The notes under the pieces were generated by a model. It saw nothing but the letters and a program-made list of their open reading frames with translations, was not told the DNA's origin and did not search any database. DNA of 64,000 bases from Maricaulis sp048268525. Its GTDB lineage: Bacteria; Pseudomonadota; Alphaproteobacteria; Caulobacterales; Maricaulaceae. Of the stretch, positions 24,958 to 31,314 are shown one piece after another. The stretch is from NCBI RefSeq assembly GCF_048268525.1, contig NZ_JBLWVH010000008.1, forward strand, positions 1 to 64,000, given 5' to 3'. Position 1 is the first letter of the stretch, and every line of letters starts with the position of its first letter. Made by a program: the position numbers and the translations under genes.

Positions 24958-25623
24958 ATGATCACTCTGCTTGCCTCTCTCGCCCTTTTGCAGGCGACCG
25001 AACCGGCCTCGCTTCCTGATGAAGCGGCCGTCGACCCGGCCTCCGTCCAGCAGGCACCGACTCCGGCCCCGCTGGACCGCGAGGCCGCTCTGGCCGGCAT
25101 CAATGCCGCTCTCAACTCGATCGACACGCTGCGCTCGCGCTTCATTCAGATTGCACCGGACGGGTCCTCGGCTGAGGGCGTTTTCGCCCTGTCCCGCCCC
25201 GGCCGCATCCGGCTCGATTATGACGAGCCCAATCCGCTGCGGATCATCGCCGATGGCACGACCGTCGCGGTGGAAGACCGGGCATTGGAGACCGTCGACA
25301 GGATTCCCCTGCGTTCAACCCCGCTCTGGTGGTTGCTGAAGCCGGAGATCAACATCGCCGAGGACGCATCGATTGTTTCGCTGGAGCGTGAGTTCGGCTT
25401 TCTTTACCTCACACTTCGTGACCCGTCCGACGAGATGGAGGGCGAAATCATGTTCGTTTTCTCCGAAACCGACTACGCGCTGCGCGAATGGTTTGTCACA
25501 GACGCACTGGGCGAGATCACACGGGTCAGCCTGACCGATGTCCAGTCAGGCGTCAGCCTCAATCCGCGGATTTTTGTCATTCCGGAGCCGGAATCACGGC
25601 GCGATTCGAGGCGTGGCCGCTAG
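24958..25623 (+). CDS. lolA: outer-membrane lipoprotein carrier protein LolA
   Basis: A 221-residue protein with a short N-terminal hydrophobic signal (MITLLASLALLQA) and a proline/alanine-rich linker, then the LolA beta-barrel fold: LNSIDTLRSRFIQIAPDGSSAEGVFALSRPGRIRLDYDEP (quoted in part as SRPGRIRLDYDEPNPLRIIAD), TVAVEDRALETVDRIPL, STPLWWLLKP, and FSETDYALREWFVTDALGEITRVSLTDV. LolA shuttles lipoproteins across the periplasm from LolCDE to the outer membrane. A lolA gene just after ftsK and just before xthA is a familiar alphaproteobacterial arrangement. Confidence 0.92.
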   Translation: MITLLASLALLQATEPASLPDEAAVDPASVQQAPTPAPLDREAALAGINAALNSIDTLRSRFIQIAPDGSSAEGVFALSRPGRIRLDYDEPNPLRIIADGTTVAVEDRALETVDRIPLRSTPLWWLLKPEINIAEDASIVSLEREFGFLYLTLRDPSDEMEGEIMFVFSETDYALREWFVTDALGEITRVSLTDVQSGVSLNPRIFVIPEPESRRDSRRGR

Positions 25624-25678
25624 AAAGTTGCGGCTTTTTGGACACACGCAATTTCTTTCTCATTTTTTATTTGTAAAA

Positions 25679-25805
25679 GTCTGTGCGCTGTGGCGTTATT
25701 GTTACGCTGACTGAGAGGCAATGGATCGGCGTCGTCCCCCCGCTTGCGGATCCTTATCTCAGTCGCGCCGGATTGATCCCCTCCCGGCGCTGCGCTCACA
25801 CAGAC
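25679..25805 (+). ncRNA. ssrS: probable 6S RNA (RNA polymerase regulator), core fold
   Basis: The 321-bp gap between lolA and the next gene has no convincing gene, but it folds like 6S RNA. The closing stem pairs GTCTGTG (25679-25685) with CACAGAC (25799-25805). A large internal loop follows, whose 3' strand carries its own perfect 7-bp hairpin, GCGCCGG (25765-25771) with CCGGCGC (25784-25790). The terminal stem pairs GACTGAGA (25709-25716) with TCTCAGTC (25757-25764) and, further in, GGATC (25723-25727) with GATCC (25749-25753). A closing stem, central bubble with a 3'-strand hairpin and a long terminal arm is the 6S plan. The mature ends are uncertain; a terminator follows. The sequence match to alphaproteobacterial 6S is from memory and not checked. 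Confidence 0.6.
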
Positions 25806-25819
25806 AAGCGCATGGCTTT

Positions 25820-25862
25820 GCGCCCGGTCTCCTCCCCCTCGAGACCGGGCGCATTTCGTTTT
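25820..25862 (+). terminator. strong intrinsic terminator downstream of the probable 6S RNA
   Basis: GCGCCCGGTCTC (25820-25831) and GAGACCGGGCGC (25841-25852) form a perfect 12-bp GC-rich stem with a 9-base loop, followed by ATTTCGTTTT. This is the best intrinsic terminator in the window. Its position, 15 bp past the RNA fold and 83 bp before the next gene, argues that a separate transcript ends here. Confidence 0.8.
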
Positions 25863-25944
25863 GGGACCAGTTCGCACCCGCTATCCCCCGTTTCTCGCAC
25901 CTGCGCCCCTGTTGCGGCGGCGGATTGAGGGTTAAATACGCGTC

Positions 25945-26553
25945 ATGCAGTTCCATGATGACCCCGACGACGCCGATATTCCGCGCCTGCTCGAAGAAAT
26001 CCCGCTCCTCTACAAGGCCAAGGCCTTCGCCGAGAGCCTGAATTCCAACTCCTGGTTTGCCCGCTTGGGCGAGCCGCTGGACGAGCGCGAGAAATACCTG
26101 GCCCGCGCCTATCTGGACGGGCTTGGTTTCCCCGACGCCGAGCCGGGCCTACTCACAGACTGGGAAGAGGCCGCCGGCGCCGCTGAAACGCTCGACCGTG
26201 ACCCGGTCAGCTGGGAGGCCGAGGAAATGCTGCGGACCGGCCTCGTTTCCCGCGTGCTGGAACGCCTCGACGAAGAAGCCGTGCACGCGGCCCTGTCGAT
26301 GGTCGCGCAGAAAACCGGGGACAGCGCCCGCGACATCATCGAGGACGCCGCCTCGATGGACGATGTCGAGGACATGGCGCTGGTCAATGCCGCCGCTGGC
26401 GCCCTCGCCCAGGCGGCCAATGGAGCAGCCCTGGTGGTCCTGGCCGAAGCCGAGGACGATCAGCCGCCGCACCCCTTCCTGGCCCGCTGGCGCCTGTTTG
26501 CGCGCGGTCGCTGGCCTGTCGGCATTGCCGGCTCGACCTACAACATCCTTTGA
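25945..26553 (+). CDS. conserved acidic protein of unknown function
   Basis: I do not recognise a named family for this 202-residue protein. It is strongly acidic (MQFHDDPDDADIPRLLEE at the start), largely helical, with no signal peptide, and has an alanine-rich hydrophobic stretch at about residues 143-168 (LVNAAAGALAQAANGAALVVL) that is borderline for a membrane helix. The C-terminus is basic and aromatic (ARWRLFARGRWPVGIAG). Codon use matches its neighbours. It starts 83 bp after the strong terminator and ends 25 bp before xthA, so it may be cotranscribed with xthA. Confidence 0.7.
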   Translation: MQFHDDPDDADIPRLLEEIPLLYKAKAFAESLNSNSWFARLGEPLDEREKYLARAYLDGLGFPDAEPGLLTDWEEAAGAAETLDRDPVSWEAEEMLRTGLVSRVLERLDEEAVHAALSMVAQKTGDSARDIIEDAASMDDVEDMALVNAAAGALAQAANGAALVVLAEAEDDQPPHPFLARWRLFARGRWPVGIAGSTYNIL

Positions 26554-26578
26554 ACCCACTCACAGACGAGACCGCGCC

Positions 26579-27391
26579 ATGACCCTGACCCTTGCCAGCT
26601 GGAACATCAATTCCGTGCGCCTGCGCGCCGTGCCGCTTGTTGCTGACTGGGTCCGGGAAGCCGATCCGGACGTGCTGTGCCTGCAGGAAATCAAATGCCT
26701 GGCAGAACAATTTCCCGAAGAGGCCTTCCGCGAAATGGGCTTCAAGCATTTCCATGTGCGCGGTCAAAAGGGCATGCACGGGGTCGCAATCGCTTCGAAA
26801 TACCCGCTGGAAGACCTGGGCGATGCCGATCTGTGCCCGCGTGGCGAGGCGCGCCATCAACGGGTCGGCGTCGAGGGTCTCGAGCTGCACAATTTCTATA
26901 TTCCCGCCGGCGGCGATGAGCCGGACCCGGCGATCAATCCACGCTTCGCTCACAAGCTTGAATTCCTGGAGCGGATCGAACGCTATTTTGCCGGCCGTGC
27001 CAATGAGAATGCGCCCCTGGTGCTGGTCGGTGATTTCAACATCGCGCCCTATGAGAACGATGTCTGGTCCCACAAGCAGTTGCTGAAAGTCGTGTCGCAT
27101 ACACCCGTCGAAGTCGAAGCGCTCGAGCGCATCCGCCAGGCTGGCCAGTTCTCGGACGTGGCGCGAGAACTCATCCCGATGGACGAAAAGATCTACACCT
27201 GGTGGAGCTATCGCGCGAAGGACTGGCGCAAGGCCAATCGCGGGCGCCGACTGGACCATATCTGGGCGTCGCCGGCGGCCCGTGATCGCGCCCTGGCGGG
27301 CGGGCGCGATGCGTTCCGGATCTGGGAAGACGAGCGCAGTCGGGAGAAGCCGTCGGATCACGCACCGGTCGTGCTGACCCTGGGCGGTTAG
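26579..27391 (+). CDS. xthA: exodeoxyribonuclease III (AP endonuclease)
   Basis: A 270-residue ExoIII/APE1-family enzyme of normal length. It has LASWNINSVRLR with the metal-binding asparagine, VLCLQEIKC with the catalytic glutamate, GQKGMHGVAIAS, GDFNIAPYENDVW (Asp/Asn pair), a lysine/arginine-rich RKANRGRRLDHIW, and the terminal SDHAPVVLTL with the catalytic Asp-His. It cleaves abasic sites and trims 3' ends in base excision repair. The frame is open far upstream through the preceding gene, but the ATG at 26579 gives the canonical N-terminus. It is convergent with the secreted DUF922-like gene, overlapping it by 4 bp. Confidence 0.95.
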   Translation: MTLTLASWNINSVRLRAVPLVADWVREADPDVLCLQEIKCLAEQFPEEAFREMGFKHFHVRGQKGMHGVAIASKYPLEDLGDADLCPRGEARHQRVGVEGLELHNFYIPAGGDEPDPAINPRFAHKLEFLERIERYFAGRANENAPLVLVGDFNIAPYENDVWSHKQLLKVVSHTPVEVEALERIRQAGQFSDVARELIPMDEKIYTWWSYRAKDWRKANRGRRLDHIWASPAARDRALAGGRDAFRIWEDERSREKPSDHAPVVLTLGG

Positions 27392-28020
27392 AGACGCTCA
27401 GCCATGAAGGCCTGAAGATCGAAGTCGACCTGATCAGCGCCATGATTGGTGACGCGATCATAGTCTCGCTGCCAGACGTTCAAGCGGTCATTGGCAGCGT
27501 CGACCATTGACCGGACGCGATCCTGCAGCGCCCCACAGTCAGGTTGCGGTCCTTCCTGAACGACATCGTTATAGGTCTCGACCATGCCCAGAAGAGCGAT
27601 CAGGGCGTGCACGTTCTCATGGACCGTCAGAACATGCATGCGAGCATCCCAGCGGTCCCGGTCCGACCGCCGCGCACGATCGTAACCGGTCCAGTTCGGA
27701 TAAAGAATTTCAACCTCGAGGGGAATCTCCAGCACACTCAGGGCGCATCCTTGGGAGGTCTGCTCATACTCCATGTAATAGCTGCCCCAGGTGCGGGTCT
27801 CCGCTTCATAGCCGATCGGGCCGGCAAAGCGCATGGCCTCGACCGCATCGCTGACACGGCGCCCGTCAACGTCGTAATAGCGAACCGACATGCTGACTGG
27901 GACCTGGTCGATCTGGGGCAGTTGCGGCAATTCCTGCGCTCCGGCCGGCGATGGGCCAAATAGCGTCATCACGGCCAACAGGCTGACCAGTCGCCAGGTT
28001 TTCGACAGGCTGAACGCCAT
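27388..28020 (-). CDS. exported DUF922-type putative zinc-dependent peptidase
   Basis: A 210-residue protein starting at the ATG at 28020, giving a signal peptide (residues 1-29, ending SPAGA-Q). The mature part contains VHENVHALIALLGMVE, a canonical HExxH metal-binding motif, preceded by DRWDARMHVLTV, which fits the DUF922 family of predicted secreted Zn-dependent proteases. I see no clear third metal ligand motif beyond downstream acidic residues. It starts 4 bp after the cenR stop and is probably cotranscribed with cenR, which suggests an envelope role by association. Confidence 0.72.
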   Translation of the reverse strand: MAFSLSKTWRLVSLLAVMTLFGPSPAGAQELPQLPQIDQVPVSMSVRYYDVDGRRVSDAVEAMRFAGPIGYEAETRTWGSYYMEYEQTSQGCALSVLEIPLEVEILYPNWTGYDRARRSDRDRWDARMHVLTVHENVHALIALLGMVETYNDVVQEGPQPDCGALQDRVRSMVDAANDRLNVWQRDYDRVTNHGADQVDFDLQAFMAERL

Positions 28021-28024
28021 CCCC

Positions 28025-28711
28025 CTAGCTCTGCAACCGATAGCCACCGCTTTCGGTGACAAGAAGGCGGGCATGGGCGGGGTCAGGTTCGATCTTCTGG
28101 CGGAGCCGGTAGATATGGGTTTCCAGCGTATGCGTGGTCACCGTCGGATTATATCCCCAAACCTCGTGAAGCAGCTCGTCGCGCGGAACCGGCTTGCCGC
28201 CAGCGCGGTACAGGTATTTGAGAATATTAGTTTCTTTCTCGGTCAGGCGGATCTTTTTCTCGTCCGATGTCAGCAACAACTTCATCGATGGCCGGAACTC
28301 ATAGGGGCCGACCTGGAACACCGCGTCCTCGCTTTGCTCGTGGCTGCGCAGGTGCGCTCGGACCCGGGCCAGCAGCACCGAGAACTTGAACGGCTTGGTG
28401 ACATAGTCATTGGCCCCGGACTCCAAGCCAAGGATCTGGTCGGCATCGGTATCCTGGCCGGTCAGCATCACCACCGGCGCCGTGATGCCGTTCTTGCGCA
28501 TCAGTCGGCAGGCCTCGCGCCCGTCCATGTCGGGCAGCTCGACATCAAGAAGAATGAGATCAGCCCTTTCATTTCGGGCTATGCCCATACCGCTGCCAGC
28601 GGTTTCTGCGGACAGGGTGCGAAACTCTTCATGCAGGGCGAACTGCTCGACGAGTGCTTCACGAAGGTCTTCATCATCGTCGATGATCAGAATGGTTTTT
28701 TGCGCGTTCAT
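28025..28711 (-). CDS. cenR: OmpR-family response regulator, CenR-like
   Basis: A 228-residue response regulator. The receiver domain has IIDDDEDLREAL, phospho-acceptor D56 in LLDVELPDMDG, a threonine in MLTGQDTDAD, and the lysine in YVTKPF. The DNA-binding winged helix reads IRLTEKETNILKYLYRAGG, HEVWGYNPTVTTHTLETHIYRLRQKIE and GGYRL. The N-terminus (LREALVEQFALHEEF) is close to what I remember of Caulobacter CenR, an essential envelope regulator paired with CenK; no adjacent histidine kinase is present here, which also fits. The ATG at 28711 is the natural start. A 14-bp palindrome lies 31 bp upstream. Confidence 0.8.
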   Translation of the reverse strand: MNAQKTILIIDDDEDLREALVEQFALHEEFRTLSAETAGSGMGIARNERADLILLDVELPDMDGREACRLMRKNGITAPVVMLTGQDTDADQILGLESGANDYVTKPFKFSVLLARVRAHLRSHEQSEDAVFQVGPYEFRPSMKLLLTSDEKKIRLTEKETNILKYLYRAGGKPVPRDELLHEVWGYNPTVTTHTLETHIYRLRQKIEPDPAHARLLVTESGGYRLQS

Positions 28712-28741
28712 GCGTTGATTGTGCCCATTTCGTTTCACAAG

Positions 28742-28783
28742 GCAATTCCTGCCGGTCGGCAGATCCTGCCCGGCAGGAATTGC
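28742..28783. promoter_or_regulatory. 14-bp perfect inverted repeat upstream of cenR
   Basis: GCAATTCCTGCCGG (28742-28755) is the exact reverse complement of CCGGCAGGAATTGC (28770-28783), separated by 14 bases that can pair further through GGCAG and CTGCC-like bases. It lies between the cenR start and the divergent L,D-transpeptidase gene. It could be a transcript hairpin in the cenR leader or a dyad operator. There is no T-run in the cenR direction; TTTGGTCAATTTTT follows in the other direction. Confidence 0.45.
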
Positions 28784-28894
28784 TGGTTTGGTCAATTTTT
28801 CCCAGCCTGGCTTGATGGCTGATCTGGTCCCGAATTTGCTTGGTTAATGGCAGGTCCGGCTGCCCGGACAAACCTCCGTGGTGGGGGAGGCGAA

Positions 28895-29476
28895 GTGGAC
28901 ATCCGAGCATACTCGTTCCGGATGTCCCTCGCCGACCACCGCGCTTTTGGCGACAGGTTCCCAATGGATTGGCAGGTCAGCCGGAACGGCCACATCACTT
29001 TATCCTCCGAGCCGAAAGGTGGCACCGTACGCGCAGCGCTGGGACGGTCGGGAGTCACGAAGGCGTCAGACAAGCGTGAAGGAGACGGCGCCACGCCGCT
29101 GGGGCGCTATCCATTGCGGCGTGTCCTGTACCGCGCTGACCGGATTTCGGCGCCGGCAACGGCACTGCCCTGCCGCGCCCTGAGACCCGATGACGGCTGG
29201 TGTGATGCCCCTGACGATCCGGCCTACAACCGCCCGGTGCGGCGCCCATATCCAGCCTCGCATGAGGCCTTGTGGCGCGAGGATGGGCTTTACGACATCA
29301 TCCTTGTGCTGGGCCACAATGACGATCCACCCGTCAGCGGCGACGGGTCTGCCATCTTCCTGCACTGCAAGCGGGGTGATTATGAGCCGACGGAGGGCTG
29401 CATTGCCCTGGACCCGGATCATGTCCGTGAATTGCTGGCCGCGGCCCGGCCGGACGACTGGCTGACAATCAGCTAG
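28895..29476 (+). CDS. L,D-transpeptidase (YkuD)-family protein without signal peptide
   Basis: A 193-residue protein with the YkuD catalytic pattern: IFLHCKRGDYEPTEGCIAL holds the conserved histidine and the nucleophilic cysteine in the S/T-x-G-C motif, and earlier GRSGVTKASDKREGDGATPLG is the family entry loop. The family cross-links peptidoglycan through meso-DAP (3-3 links) or anchors proteins. I chose the GTG at 28895 because GGGGGAGG lies five bases upstream. The frame also extends to 28847, and an ATG sits at 28922. None gives a signal peptide, which is odd for a wall enzyme. Confidence 0.8.
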   Translation: MDIRAYSFRMSLADHRAFGDRFPMDWQVSRNGHITLSSEPKGGTVRAALGRSGVTKASDKREGDGATPLGRYPLRRVLYRADRISAPATALPCRALRPDDGWCDAPDDPAYNRPVRRPYPASHEALWREDGLYDIILVLGHNDDPPVSGDGSAIFLHCKRGDYEPTEGCIALDPDHVRELLAAARPDDWLTIS

Positions 29477-29493
29477 CCGGACCTGCAGATCAC

Positions 29494-30174
29494 TTACTTG
29501 GACAAACGCGGGCCAAACAGGCCGGTTCCGACCCGTACCGATGTGGCGCCGAGGGCGATCGCTGTGGGGTAGTCGGCACTCATCCCCATCGATAATCGTT
29601 GAACCCCGCTTTCTTCCGCGAGCTTCGCCAACAGGGCGAAGTGGAGACCAGGCGGCTGGTCGACCGGCGGGATACACATCAGACCGGCAATCGCGAATCC
29701 ATGCTCGCCGCGCACACGTTCCAGGAAAGCCGGCAGGTCCTGCGGGAGGATACCGGCCTTCTGGGCCTCTGCACCCGTATTCACCTGGACGTAGAGGACT
29801 GGCGAGCGGCCCTGACGGTCCATTTCCTTGCGCAGGGCGTCGGCGAGTTTGACCCGGTCCAGGGTTTCGATCACATCGAACAGGGCCACGGCCTCGGCGG
29901 CCTTGTTGGACTGTAGCGGACCGATGAGGCGCAATTCCAGGTCCGGATACTGTTTTCGGCGCTCGCCCCAGTGCTCCATCGCCTCCTGGACCCGGTTCTC
30001 ACCAAAAATGCGCTGACCGGCGGCCAGCGCCGCCTCCAGCCGCTGTTCGGGCTGGCGTTTGGAAACTGCGACGAGTTTGATGCAGTCTGGCGCCCGGCCC
30101 GCCTGGCTGGCCAGCTCACCCATTTCCGCGAGGAGCGCGTCGCGCCGTGTCGTCATGTCGAGAGTATCAGTCAT
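29494..30174 (-). CDS. PLP homeostasis protein, YggS/PROSC family
   Basis: A 226-residue single-domain PLP-binding TIM-barrel protein. CIKLVAVSKRQPEQRLEAAL contains the PLP-binding lysine, and GQRIFGENRVQEAM, LRLIGPLQSNKA, VNTGAEAQKAGI, GLMCIPP and SMGMSADYPTAIALGATSVRVGTGLFG are family hallmarks. It buffers free PLP and affects amino-acid balance; it has no known catalytic reaction. The start codon at 30174 shares bases with the start of the divergent ThiE-like gene, leaving no conventional promoter space between them. Confidence 0.93.
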   Translation of the reverse strand: MTDTLDMTTRRDALLAEMGELASQAGRAPDCIKLVAVSKRQPEQRLEAALAAGQRIFGENRVQEAMEHWGERRKQYPDLELRLIGPLQSNKAAEAVALFDVIETLDRVKLADALRKEMDRQGRSPVLYVQVNTGAEAQKAGILPQDLPAFLERVRGEHGFAIAGLMCIPPVDQPPGLHFALLAKLAEESGVQRLSMGMSADYPTAIALGATSVRVGTGLFGPRLSK

Positions 30175-30808
30175 GAATTCGCCCTACGACGCAGCCGCGC
30201 GGTTGGCAAGGACTGCCCTGTCGGTGCGCGGTGACCGGACATGCGCCTTGCCGCCCTTGCTGGCGCTCACCGACCCGATGCGGCAACCCGACCCTGTCGC
30301 ACTGGCAGGCATACTGCCACCGGGCTCCGGTCTCATCTATCGCCATTTCGGCGATCCTGACCGGCTGGCAATCGCAACTGCCGCAGTCGCCAGAGGCATG
30401 GATAGAGGCGTTGTCGTGCTGGTGTCGTCCGATCTGGACCTGGCAATAAGAAGCAATGCTGCCGGCGTGCACTGGCCCGAGCGAATGATGCCGCAGGCGG
30501 CGCGGGCGCGCGCACGCGGATGCGGCATGCCCTTTTCCGGGTCGGCACATGCGCCGTCCACGCTTGCTCGTGCCAATCGGGCCGGGCTGGACGCGGTCCT
30601 TGTCTCGACAGTCTTTCCCAGCAGCAGCCCATCAGCCGGGCGCGCCATGGGTCCGTTGGCCCTGGCCGCCTGGGCCCGGCGCACGTCATTGCCGGTCTAC
30701 GCGCTCGGCGGCGTCAGACACACGAATGCCGGCAGATTGTACGGGCTGGGAATGTCAGGTGTTGCTGTCGTTGGCGCGATCAGAAACGAAGGGCCGACTC
30801 GAACTTGA
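30173..30808 (+). CDS. ThiE/TenI-like thiamine phosphate synthase family protein
   Basis: A 211-residue TIM barrel of the ThiE/TenI type: LPPLLALTDP opens the barrel, NAAGVHWPERMMP replaces the usual GVHLGQxD substrate loop, VLVSTVFPSSSPSAG is the pyrophosphate-like loop, and LPVYALGGV is the C-terminal phosphate site. The loop changes make true thiamine-phosphate synthase activity uncertain; a TenI-like or divergent role is possible. The ATG at 30173 overlaps the YggS-family start codon on the other strand, so the true start may be further in, for instance before LPPLLALTDP. Confidence 0.72.
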   Translation: MNSPYDAAARLARTALSVRGDRTCALPPLLALTDPMRQPDPVALAGILPPGSGLIYRHFGDPDRLAIATAAVARGMDRGVVVLVSSDLDLAIRSNAAGVHWPERMMPQAARARARGCGMPFSGSAHAPSTLARANRAGLDAVLVSTVFPSSSPSAGRAMGPLALAAWARRTSLPVYALGGVRHTNAGRLYGLGMSGVAVVGAIRNEGPTRT

Positions 30809-31211
30809 TTTCCGGCTGCCGCTCTTCGTCGTCGCTGTTGCGCACGAAGAAGCTGTCATCGGGTGATGCAAAACGAACCTGACCACCCAAACGGATCCGG
30901 TCGCCAAAGGTCACGAAAGCTCCGGCACTGAGATCGTCATTGGCACGGGAGTCGCTGCGCTCCAGATAGCCAAGCGTCACGCCCCAGCGCTCGCCCAGCT
31001 CGAGATCATAGGTGGTGGCCTCATCGAGTTCAGGCGTCGGTGCCTCAGCCATGGACAGGGTAAAAGCCTCATACCAAGGCGCTGCGGCCTCGGTATCCGC
31101 ATTGACATCATGGGCCATCGCGGCAGGCGCACAGAGAAGGACGGCCGCGGCAGCGCCTGCCACAGTCGATTTTTTTCCAATGATTTCAAACGGTTTGTTC
31201 CGCCCGATCAT
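30780..31211 (-). CDS. exported NtrZ-like protein
   Basis: A 143-residue protein with an N-terminal signal peptide (charged MIGRNKPFEIIGKK, then a hydrophobic stretch ending PAAMA-H). The mature part (GERWGVTLGYLERSDS, DLSAGAFVTFGDRIRLGGQVRF, PEIKFESALRF) looks like a small beta-rich domain ending in an aromatic residue. I recall the same layout in Caulobacter NtrZ, the periplasmic partner that restrains the NtrY sensor kinase, but this is memory-based. An outer-membrane fragment is an alternative. Its 3' end overlaps the ThiE-like gene by 29 bp in convergent orientation. Confidence 0.55.
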   Translation of the reverse strand: MIGRNKPFEIIGKKSTVAGAAAAVLLCAPAAMAHDVNADTEAAAPWYEAFTLSMAEAPTPELDEATTYDLELGERWGVTLGYLERSDSRANDDLSAGAFVTFGDRIRLGGQVRFASPDDSFFVRNSDDEERQPEIKFESALRF

Positions 31212-31314
31212 CGTACTTCTCCCTCACGCCAATCTTTTGTAGCGCAGCACTGCCCGCCGACCCAACAGATTCTGCGCAAATAATGAAAGAAGTCCGAGTC
31301 CTGTGGCGGAATTG

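Noticed and set aside
25683..25928. An 81-codon open frame overlapping the probable 6S RNA
   Set aside because: It runs through the RNA stems and the terminator, has no ribosome binding site and no protein-like composition.
26384..27361. A 325-codon open frame on the - strand opposite xthA
   Set aside because: xthA is unambiguous and the antisense frame has no family features.
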